DNA of 6,859 bases, taken from NCBI GenBank assembly GCA_002441045.1, contig DJWQ01000214.1:1-6859 (forward strand), in the 5' to 3' direction. A program made the translations under genes and the position numbers. Position 1 is the stretch's first letter. Each line of letters opens with the position of its first letter. Of this stretch, positions 1-5,783 are shown piece after piece. The notes under the pieces are model-generated. The model worked only from the letters and a program-made list of their open reading frames with translations, did not search any database and was not told the DNA's origin. The DNA comes from Firmicutes bacterium UBA6226. GTDB lineage: Bacteria; Bacillota_A; Clostridia; Peptostreptococcales; Acidaminobacteraceae.

Positions 1-425
1 CGCGGATAGTAGTTATGAAGTGCGTAGACTGTATGTGTATTATCGGATAAAGCATCGATCCAGACTTGATCGACCGTAGATGCATTGATACAGATGGGCA
101 TCTCTCTTGCAGCCTTTACCACAGCCTCAAGTGAAAAACCGTAATCGATTCTTAAGATGTCGATCTCGAGTCCCTCTCGAAGCTCTGAAAGTGTATTATA
201 ACCAAACTGACCAAGCGTTCTAGGTGACACATCCGCAAGTATTTTGTAGCCAATTGATTTGCATGTCTTTAGCATATCGATACAATTTGTCACATAATCC
301 GAAGAAAATTCCTCTGCTATATGAAGTGAAGTGAAAATCATACTGCCCTCTATATATTCAGACTTTAAACGAGATTGATTTTCACGCCATGTGGATGGAA
401 ATACTGAATAACCAAAATGTTTCAT
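1..425 (-). CDS. mupG: DUF871 / MupG-type 6-phospho-N-acetylmuramidase, N-terminal part (cut by window edge)
   Basis: Partial gene: 141 complete codons are visible and the 3' part lies beyond position 1. The start is ATG at 425-423, chosen because GGAGG (435-431) sits 5 bases upstream. The protein begins MKHFGYSVFP and carries the hallmarks of the DUF871 family (GH170): FTSLH at residues 31-35, DVSPRTL at 65-71, LRIDYGF at 91-97, NAST at 114-117 and HNYYPR at 137-142, in the order expected for the N-terminal TIM-barrel half. Family members are about 350-360 residues, so roughly 40% is present. No signal peptide is seen, fitting a cytoplasmic enzyme. The characterised S. aureus MupG hydrolyses MurNAc-6-phosphate-GlcNAc taken up by a PTS, giving GlcNAc and MurNAc-6-phosphate during cell-wall recycling. 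Family membership is firm. The exact substrate is inferred, since DUF871 is broad and the PTS or MurQ neighbours that would support it are outside the window. Confidence 0.85.
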   Translation of the reverse strand, partial: MKHFGYSVFPSTWRENQSRLKSEYIEGSMIFTSLHIAEEFSSDYVTNCIDMLKTCKSIGYKILADVSPRTLGQFGYNTLSELREGLEIDILRIDYGFSLEAVVKAAREMPICINASTVDQVWIDALSDNTHTVYALHNYYP

Positions 426-523
426 ATAATCCTCCAAGTTGTTGTCATTCATCTGATCAATTGAAAAGTAATAAATTATTACGTATAAAACAATTTTAGA
501 GTAATAAAATATACTATAGCTTA

Positions 524-552
524 ATTATATCCTTAGGTTGCAATTTTGTGAA
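524..552 (-). promoter_or_regulatory. Sigma-70/A-type promoter for the mupG-like gene
   Basis: On the minus strand TTCACA (552-547, 5/6 match to TTGACA) is followed, after exactly 17 bases, by a perfect TATAAT (529-524). Transcription would start near 517 and give a leader of about 90 bases before the ATG at 425. The hexamers and spacing are seen directly; activity is inferred. Confidence 0.6.
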
Positions 553-582
553 TAGCATAATTTTCAATACAGCATTTGCAAT

Positions 583-600
583 TGTAATCTTTTGATTACA
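583..600. promoter_or_regulatory. Dyad 1, candidate operator or upstream activator site
   Basis: Perfect inverted repeat TGTAATC-TTTT-GATTACA with 7-bp arms and a 4-bp spacer. Its centre is about 390 bases before the predicted sigma-54 start of atoE and about 40 bases upstream of the mupG-side -35 box, so it could serve either gene. The 9-mer TGTAATCAA (minus strand, 600-592) recurs on the plus strand at 710-718, inside dyad 3. It has no downstream T-run and lies at the head of both genes, so a terminator is unlikely. Confidence 0.4.
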
Positions 601-634
601 GAGGTTAGTTTTGTTAATGCAACTGTAAACTAAA

Positions 635-664
635 TGATACATATTTTGAAATAAAAATGTATCA
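635..664. promoter_or_regulatory. Dyad 2, candidate operator or upstream activator site
   Basis: Perfect 8-bp inverted repeat: TGATACAT (635-642) and ATGTATCA (657-664), separated by a 14-bp AT-only spacer apart from one G. The right arm followed by AAA (TGTATCAAA) resembles the TGTAATCAA element in dyads 1 and 3. It lies about 333 bases before the predicted atoE start. The structure is seen; a binding role is inferred. Confidence 0.35.
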
Positions 665-709
665 AAATGGAGACGTATGTATAAAAATTAGCCGATTAGA
701 ATCAACTGG

Positions 710-732
710 TGTAATCAAATGTTTACATTACA
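710..732. promoter_or_regulatory. Dyad 3, candidate operator or upstream activator site
   Basis: TGTAAT (710-715) and ATTACA (727-732) form an inverted repeat around an 11-bp spacer. A second inverted repeat, AATGT-TT-ACATT (718-729), overlaps it. The first arm continues as TGTAATCAA, the same 9-mer as in dyad 1 in the opposite orientation. Its centre is about 262 bases before the predicted sigma-54 start, within the usual range for enhancer-binding proteins. Confidence 0.4.
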
Positions 733-956
733 ACGATTTGCTTGAAAGGTTACGTTTTTTTGTTAGATATTTATAATTTTGCACAAATAGTTATACAGTT
801 TTGATTCACCTAGGTAAAAATCTTTCATATTTTCGCTTGTTAATGCGAATTAATTCCCAAATTATAACAAATAGCCATAAATGCAATTAATCAAGAGACC
901 ATATCGGCTTAATATCATTTTAAATCTGCGTCTAAATATCATATCAATATAATCTT

Positions 957-972
957 TGGCACAGAAATTGCT
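957..972 (+). promoter_or_regulatory. Sigma-54 (RpoN/SigL) -24/-12 promoter for atoE
   Basis: TGGCAC (957-962), five bases, then TTGCT (968-972). This gives the invariant GG (958-959) and GC (970-971) separated by exactly ten bases, matching the TGGCAC-N5-TTGCW consensus almost perfectly. Transcription would begin near 983, leaving a leader of about 80 bases. Sigma-54 promoters need an AAA+ enhancer-binding protein; none is encoded in this window. In E. coli the atoDAEB operon is also sigma-54 dependent, through AtoC, so the pairing with atoE makes biological sense. Confidence 0.75.
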
Positions 973-996
973 TTTATAATTAAATGGGTTAGGGGT

Positions 997-1030
997 AACC
1001 ATATGGTTGATTTCAGCTAAGCTGATTTCA
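997..1030 (+). promoter_or_regulatory. Palindromes in the atoE leader
   Basis: The leader contains a perfect 12-bp palindrome AACCATATGGTT (997-1008), then TCAGC-TAA-GCTGA (1013-1025), which is embedded in a direct repeat TGATTTCA (1008-1015 and 1023-1030, 15-bp period). They sit between the predicted transcription start and the ribosome binding site. They may be a repressor operator or a small RNA hairpin; no T-run follows, so they are not an obvious attenuator. Confidence 0.3.
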
Positions 1031-1062
1031 TAAAGCAATCATATTTATTTTAGGAGGGAATT

Positions 1063-2407
1063 ATGTTTAAAAAAGTAACAAGAGCTTGTGTTAAGCTCGT
1101 GCAGAATTACCTGCCAGATCCATTTCTCTTTGCAGTTATCTTGACGCTAATTGTATTTGTAGCAGGGATGATTACAACTGCTGCAGGTCCACTTGAGATG
1201 GTTAAAAACTGGGCAGGCGGATTTTGGGGATTATTGTCTTTCTCTATGCAAATGGCATTGGTACTTGTAACAGGACATACATTAGCAAGTACGCCAATCG
1301 TTAAAAAGTTACTTGAAAAGTTAGCAAAACCTTGTAAAACCCCTTTACAGGCCATCGTAGCGGTAACATTTGTTTCAACAATTGCATGTTGGATTTGGTT
1401 TAGTGGTAGGTGCCTTATACGCTAAGCAATTGGCTAAAACCGTTAAAGGAGTGGATTACAGACTACTTATTGCATCTGCTTACTCTGGCTTCTTAGTGTG
1501 GCATGCTGGTATTTCTGGTTCAATTCCATTACAAATGGCTTCAGGTGGAGAGGCTTTATCAAAAGCAACTTCAGGTGCAGTAGTTGATCCGATCAGTACT
1601 TCTCAAACTATTTTTTCAGGTTGGAACTTAATAATTGTGGCAGTTATTCTATTCACATTACCACTTGTTAATAGAGCGATGCATCCAAATAAAGAAGATG
1701 TTATCGTCGTAGACCCTAAATTACTTGAAGACGATGAAGTAAAAGGTGAAGCGATTAAACACGGCGATACATTTGCTGACAAAATGGAAAACAGCATGAT
1801 TCTCTCTATGCTAATTGGTGTAATGGGCTTAGTTTATATCGTTTATTATTTCTATACAGCGGGCTTTGAGCTCAATCTTAATATCGTAAACTTTATCTTT
1901 TTATTCCTAGGAATTATTTTGCACAAAACGCCTAGAAAGTTCTTAGATGCTGTAACTGCAGCAGCTAAAGGGACTGCTGGTATCATACTTCAGTTTCCAT
2001 TCTATGCAGGTATTATGGGCATGATGACAGGTGTCAGTGTCGCTACAGGAAATTCACTTGCAGGTGTAATTTCACAAGCATTTGTTAACATTTCAAACCA
2101 AACGACATTCCCATTGTTTACATTCTTAAGTGCAGGAATCGTTAACTTCTTTGTACCTTCAGGTGGTGGTCAATGGGCGGTACAAGGTCCAATTATGATG
2201 CCTGCAAGTGTTGAACTTGGTGTTAGTACAGCAAAAACAGCAATGGCAATCGCTTGGGGAGACGCTTGGACAAACATGATTCAACCGTTCTGGGCACTTC
2301 CAGCACTTGGTATAGCAAATCTCGGTGCGAGAGACATTATGGGCTTCTGTCTAATCGATTTGATTTATGCAGGGGTAATCATTGCACTCGGGTTAATCAT
2401 TTTTTAG
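1063..2407 (+). pseudogene. atoE: Short-chain fatty acid transporter AtoE, broken by a frameshift
   Basis: The start is ATG at 1063, with AGGAGGG (1052-1058) 4 bases upstream. The product is a member of the AtoE family (SCFA_trans), inner-membrane carriers for short-chain fatty acids such as acetoacetate or butyrate. The first frame gives 120 residues ending at TAA 1423-1425. It carries LPDPFLFAVILT, then FWGLLSFSMQMALVLVTGH (residues 54-72), and family-like sequence to about residue 110 (STIACW). The rest follows in the +1 frame from GFGLVVGALYAKQ (from 1391) to TAG at 2405-2407. It includes FLFLGIILHKTP, GTAGIILQFPFYAGI, the VPSGGGQW motif (2153-2176) and AWGDAWTNMIQPFWALPALG. Compared with remembered E. 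coli AtoE (440 residues), the Asn-Trp segment before GFGLVVGA is missing and the net loss is 11 bases. Repaired, the protein would be about 451 residues. The downstream frame has only a TTG at 1370 without a ribosome binding site, so separate translation is unlikely. It is transcribed alone; no atoD, atoA or atoB follows. Confidence 0.85.
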
Positions 2408-2440
2408 TTAACTCTTTAACCCAAATATAGCATCCTTATC

Positions 2441-2482
2441 AAAAGCTAAGAGCCTGTGAAAATACAGGCTCTTAGCTTTTTT
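2441..2482. terminator. Intrinsic terminator, probably bidirectional, between convergent atoE and the ABC gene
   Basis: A perfect 17-bp stem (2441-2457 pairing with 2464-2480) encloses a 6-base loop, GAAAAT. On the plus strand the stem runs into six T (2477-2482), terminating atoE. On the minus strand the same stem ends in four T, so it can also stop the leftward ABC transporter transcript, whose gene ends at 2570. Confidence 0.9.
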
Positions 2483-2569
2483 ATAGCATATTTAGATCAT
2501 AATTGAAAGCTCTTAAAACGATCATTATAAAACGATTCTATCTACTTGGAATAGGTTAAATAACAAATA

Positions 2570-4933
2570 TTATTCAGTTCTAAGTGCCACAACAGGATCC
2601 TTGTTTGCAGCCATTTTTGCTGGTATAAGACCTGCAATTAGTGTCAGAATCATGCTTCCGATGATTAGAATGATGGCATGCTGTGGTAATAATGTCGCTA
2701 TCGTATCGATGTCCACTAATTTCGAGATAATTTGATTGATCGGGAGAGTTAGTAGGAAAGAGAGTCCAACACCGATAACACCTGCTGTGAAACCGATAAT
2801 GATAGTTTCTGCATTGAAAACACGTGAGATATCCTTCTTCCGTGCACCAACTGCGCGTAAAATACCAATTTCTTTGGTACGCTCAATAACAGAGACATAA
2901 GTGATGATGCTAATCATGATGGTTGAAACCACAAGTGAAATTGCTGCAAAGCCCACTAGGACATAGGTTATTGTATCTAATAACGTTCCCGTCATATCGG
3001 TTATGGTTTCTGCAAGATCAGAGTAAAGGATCTGATCTTCTGTCGGTAGATTTATATTATAGTCTTCAAGATAATCCTTGATTAACTCCTTACTATCATA
3101 ATCTGTTGGATAGATATTGATGCCATATGGGGTAGTGTCTGCACCCAGTGCAAGAAGCATTAAAGCTTTGGTTTGCTGATCGTTGAACTCTGTACCTAAA
3201 AGGACATTGTAATCAGCCGATTCTTGAGTTTTTGCAATCTTGCTATTTTGTGAGTCCATTAAAAGTAAGTTGGTAAGATCATGTGTATAGGCGATTCCAG
3301 TTGATAAAAATCCAGTGTCGTCTTTAGGGCGTAGGATGCCGACAATCGTAAGTGGAATTGATGATTCATCATCATAAAGCTTTTCATAATCAAGAGGCGT
3401 AGCACCAGTAAAGAGTCCATCTGTTTCTGTGTAATATAGATCATTTGGAATGACCTTCAAGATAGTTTGACCTACCAATGACTCAAAGCTAAATGCGGTT
3501 TCGTCTGGATTCAAACCCAATTGGGAAAAGAATCTACTATCGATACGGTTATAAGCATCTACTACAAGTACCACTTCGTTTTCGTTTTGAGGCAATCGGC
3601 TACCATCACCTAAAAGGTCGTAAAGTGAAAGAACGAAATCCTCACTTTCGGGCAGTTCTTGCCAAAAACCAGTATTGCCATTTAAAGTTGCCATAGTGGA
3701 TGTCTTTCCTGAGGTCTCAAATTTCACAACCGCTTCATCTGCTTTTGCCAGTACATTACTCGATATCGCATAAGTATAGTTAATGGCATTGACTGCTTCA
3801 GGAAGCTCTGTTTTAAGGCCTTCAACGTAGGTAACGTAGTCGTTCGTAATACTATTTTCATGTAATGTTGTGTTTTTTTCTTGATCATATACATAAATTT
3901 CATTTGTATTAGGATACTCGGTATACTTGGTTTGATCAGAAGAGACGTTGTTAAATCCAGGTCTTTCTGTAAAATCGACGCGTTGCATCCCTGAAGTAAT
4001 GGTTATTGGAAAGCCAGACAAGGTATCGGACTGCATGGAATCAATATAGGATGAAAGCCCTGATGATAGTGCCAACACTAATGCAACACCTATGATGCCA
4101 ATGCTACCAGCAAACGATGTGATAATCGTTCGACCGCGCTTGGTTAATAAATTTTTAAGTGAAAGTGATAGAGCGGTACTAAGTGACATAGACGTCTTTT
4201 TGAAAACACTTTTTTTATTTTCACTGATGATTTCGATTGGTGCTTCATCAGATGTTATTGGTTTTGAGTCATCTTGTAATGCACCGTCCAGTAGCTTAAC
4301 AACTCGATCAGAATACTCAGCTGCTAATTCTGCGTTATGTGTCACCATTATCACCAGTTTTTCTTTAGCGATTTCTTTTAAGATATCCATAATTTGAACA
4401 CTGGTATGGCTGTCGAGCGCACCGGTTGGCTCATCTGCTAAAATAATATCTGGATTGTTAACGAGTGCTCTTGCTATAGCAACCCTTTGCATTTGACCAC
4501 CTGAAAGCTGATTCGGTTTTTTGTGTATTTGATCTCCTAACCCTACATCTTGAAGTGCTTTGGTTGCGCGTTTCTTTCTTTCTGATTTTGTTACACCAGA
4601 TAATGTCATGGCGATCTCAACGTTTTGTAGAACACTTTGATGACCAATTAGATTATAGCTTTGGAAAACAAATCCTATCGATCGATTTCTGTATGCATCC
4701 CAGTCACTTTGTTTGAATAGTTTGGTTGAGATACCATTGATAATTAAGTCCCCCTGATCGTATTGATCAAGCCCACCGATTAAGTTAAGCAGTGTCGTTT
4801 TACCACAACCAGATGGTCCTAAGATAGAAACAAACTCTTGAGCTCTAAAGCCTATGGATAAGTCCTTTAACGCTATTACAGTTTCACCGCTTTTATAAGT
4901 TTTTCTTATATGTTTGAGTTGAAGTTTAATCAT
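2570..4933 (-). CDS. MacB-like fused ABC transporter: ATPase plus FtsX-type permease
   Basis: A 787-residue protein starting at ATG 4933-4931, with AAGGAGG (4945-4939) 5 bases upstream. Residues 1 to about 220 form an ABC ATPase of the MacB/LolD type: Walker A GPSGCGKTT (39-47, Lys45), Q-loop Gln91, signature LSGGQ (143-147), Walker B ILADE (164-168) and H-loop His199. All catalytic residues are present. A linker leads to a first membrane helix (about 269-291), then about 360 residues of extracellular domain, and a second helix (about 653-683). The FtsX-family cytoplasmic stretch IERTKEIGILRAVGARKKDI follows (683-702), and two last helices lie at about 709-736 and 752-772. Such proteins dimerise and act as mechanotransmission exporters for peptides, antibiotics or lipoproteins. 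In Gram-positives many respond to antimicrobial peptides. The substrate cannot be read from sequence. The divergent two-component operon beside it is the likely regulator. Confidence 0.9.
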   Translation of the reverse strand: MIKLQLKHIRKTYKSGETVIALKDLSIGFRAQEFVSILGPSGCGKTTLLNLIGGLDQYDQGDLIINGISTKLFKQSDWDAYRNRSIGFVFQSYNLIGHQSVLQNVEIAMTLSGVTKSERKKRATKALQDVGLGDQIHKKPNQLSGGQMQRVAIARALVNNPDIILADEPTGALDSHTSVQIMDILKEIAKEKLVIMVTHNAELAAEYSDRVVKLLDGALQDDSKPITSDEAPIEIISENKKSVFKKTSMSLSTALSLSLKNLLTKRGRTIITSFAGSIGIIGVALVLALSSGLSSYIDSMQSDTLSGFPITITSGMQRVDFTERPGFNNVSSDQTKYTEYPNTNEIYVYDQEKNTTLHENSITNDYVTYVEGLKTELPEAVNAINYTYAISSNVLAKADEAVVKFETSGKTSTMATLNGNTGFWQELPESEDFVLSLYDLLGDGSRLPQNENEVVLVVDAYNRIDSRFFSQLGLNPDETAFSFESLVGQTILKVIPNDLYYTETDGLFTGATPLDYEKLYDDESSIPLTIVGILRPKDDTGFLSTGIAYTHDLTNLLLMDSQNSKIAKTQESADYNVLLGTEFNDQQTKALMLLALGADTTPYGINIYPTDYDSKELIKDYLEDYNINLPTEDQILYSDLAETITDMTGTLLDTITYVLVGFAAISLVVSTIMISIITYVSVIERTKEIGILRAVGARKKDISRVFNAETIIIGFTAGVIGVGLSFLLTLPINQIISKLVDIDTIATLLPQHAIILIIGSMILTLIAGLIPAKMAANKDPVVALRTE

Positions 4934-4955
4934 GTCATCCTCCTTAAGTAGTCTC

Positions 4956-4984
4956 AGTATAATGAAACAACATCAACTCAATAT
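4956..4984 (-). promoter_or_regulatory. Weak promoter candidate for the ABC transporter
   Basis: On the minus strand TATACT (4961-4956, 5/6 to TATAAT) could be the -10 box. It has no good -35: ATATTG lies at the right 17-base distance (4984-4979), and TTGAGT (4981-4976) is only 14 bases away. A strong -10 with a poor -35 is typical of promoters needing an activator, which fits the neighbouring response regulator. The transcript would have a short leader of about 16 bases. Confidence 0.35.
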
Positions 4985-5003
4985 AAACTATGTCTTAAAA
5001 TTT

Positions 5004-5026
5004 GTTGATATTCAGTTGATAATCAA
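5004..5026. promoter_or_regulatory. Candidate response-regulator operator (GTTGATA direct repeats)
   Basis: GTTGATA occurs at 5004-5010 and again at 5015-5021, an 11-bp period. The second copy is part of a small dyad TTGAT-A-ATCAA (5016-5026). A further related copy, GTTGATG, lies on the minus strand at 4977-4971. OmpR-family regulators commonly bind tandem half-sites spaced about one helical turn apart. The site lies between the two divergent promoters, about 40 bases upstream of each -10 box. Confidence 0.45.
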
Positions 5027-5041
5027 GCATTAAAATAGTCA

Positions 5042-5070
5042 TATTCACTTCATAGGTCTAGCGTTATAAT
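5042..5070 (+). promoter_or_regulatory. Promoter for the two-component operon
   Basis: A perfect TATAAT at 5065-5070 faces the regulator gene; transcription would begin near 5077 with a leader of about 32 bases. The -35 region is poor: TATTCA (5042-5047) at 17 bases or TTCACT (5044-5049) at 15. The GTTGATA repeats lie just upstream, so autoregulation is plausible. Confidence 0.5.
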
Positions 5071-5108
5071 GTAATAAAGTGTTCCTTGTTTTATGAAAGG
5101 AGTTAGCG

Positions 5109-5783
5109 GTGTTTAGGATTTTGGTTGTAGAAGATGACAGTAATACAAGAAAATTAATAAGTGCGATCTTAAGACAAGAGGGGTTCGAAGTTATCTCCGT
5201 AGAAGATGGCATTGCTGCCTTAGAAATGATGGCACATGCACATATAGACTTAGTTGTGACGGATGTTATGATGCCCAACTTAGATGGTCTTGAATTAACC
5301 CGTGAGCTTAGAATGGGATGGCCACTTTTACCCATACTCATGTTAACTGCTAAGCAAGAACCGTTAGATAAAAGACTTGGCTTTTTAGTGGGTACAGACG
5401 ATTATCTGACAAAACCATTTGATGAGCAAGAACTGATTTTAAGGATTAGGGCACTTCTCAGAAGGGCGCAAATCGTCAATGATCAAAAACTTACTTTTGG
5501 AGATGTGACGCTTGATTACAATGCACTCAGTGTAAGAATCGGTAATGAATTGACACAATTGCCTCAAAAAGAGTTTTATCTGCTATTTAAGTTGCTGGCG
5601 AATCCCAATCAAATCTTTACCAGATTACAGCTTATGGATGAAATATGGGGACTCGAATCTGATACAGATGACCATACTTTAAATGTGCACATCAATCGAT
5701 TGAGAGATCGCTTTAGAGGTTGTACCGATTTTGAAATCGTAACGGTAAGAGGACTTGGCTATAAGGCGGTGAGACACATATGA
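5109..5783 (+). CDS. OmpR/PhoB-family response regulator
   Basis: A 224-residue protein. The start is GTG at 5109: AAAGGAG (5096-5102) lies 6 bases upstream and the receiver domain begins at once (FRILVVEDD). The receiver (about 1-118) has the acidic pocket Glu8/Asp9/Asp10, phospho-acceptor Asp52 in VVTDVMMP, Thr80, Tyr99 and Lys102 in DYLTKPF. The C-terminal winged helix (about 126-222) has the family's QKEFYLL stretch and the recognition-helix region DDHTLNVHINRLRDRF (187-202), ending in RGLGYK. It should act as a phosphorylation-dependent DNA-binding dimer in the cytoplasm. The stop codon overlaps the kinase start (ATGA), so the two are co-translated partners. Likely targets are the divergent ABC transporter and its own operon; the target assignment is from context only. 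Confidence 0.95.
   Translation: MFRILVVEDDSNTRKLISAILRQEGFEVISVEDGIAALEMMAHAHIDLVVTDVMMPNLDGLELTRELRMGWPLLPILMLTAKQEPLDKRLGFLVGTDDYLTKPFDEQELILRIRALLRRAQIVNDQKLTFGDVTLDYNALSVRIGNELTQLPQKEFYLLFKLLANPNQIFTRLQLMDEIWGLESDTDDHTLNVHINRLRDRFRGCTDFEIVTVRGLGYKAVRHI

Larger units (their letters stand above)
426..1062. other. 637-base divergent non-coding region, AT-rich and regulatory
   Basis: This gap separates the leftward mupG-like gene from the rightward atoE gene. I found no convincing gene in it; the longest ATG frame noticed (39 codons, 657-776) has no ribosome binding site. It is very AT-rich and contains the mupG-side promoter (524-552), three perfect dyads (583-600, 635-664, 710-732), a sigma-54-type promoter (957-972) and short palindromes in the atoE leader (997-1030). 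Such length is expected when an enhancer-binding activator must loop back onto a sigma-54 promoter. About 225 bases between 733 and 956 hold nothing I can interpret. Confidence 0.6.

Noticed and set aside
544..565. Rex-type operator (TTGTGAA near 546-552)
   Set aside because: Only one half-site is present; the matching TTCACAA arm is absent.
657..776. 39-codon ATG frame in the non-coding gap (begins MYQNGDVCIK)
   Set aside because: No ribosome binding site, no recognisable family, and it overlaps dyads 2 and 3; expected by chance.
956..980. Sigma-70 promoter TTGGCA / TATAAT for atoE
   Set aside because: The spacer is only 13 bases, too short. The same bases fit the sigma-54 consensus with exact spacing.
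1387..1400. Programmed +1 ribosomal frameshift in atoE
   Set aside because: Family alignment indicates that conserved residues are missing as well as the frame being shifted, and no slippery sequence or stimulatory structure is evident. A deletion explains both.
1370..2407. Downstream atoE frame as an independent 345-residue gene
   Set aside because: It would start at TTG without a ribosome binding site, and its first residues are out-of-frame reading of the upstream AtoE segment. It is the 3' part of the broken gene.
2514..2536. Direct repeat TAAAACGAT (2514-2522 and 2528-2536)
   Set aside because: A 9-bp repeat in an AT-rich tail behind two convergent genes, with no promoter or gene start nearby; likely chance.
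4958..4963. Second plus-strand TATAAT upstream of the regulator
   Set aside because: It is the complement of the ABC-side -10 region, lies about 146 bases from the regulator start and has no matching -35; the box at 5065-5070 fits better.
5045..5341. 98-codon frame on the minus strand over the regulator gene
   Set aside because: Opposite-strand shadow of a clearly recognisable response regulator, with no family features of its own.
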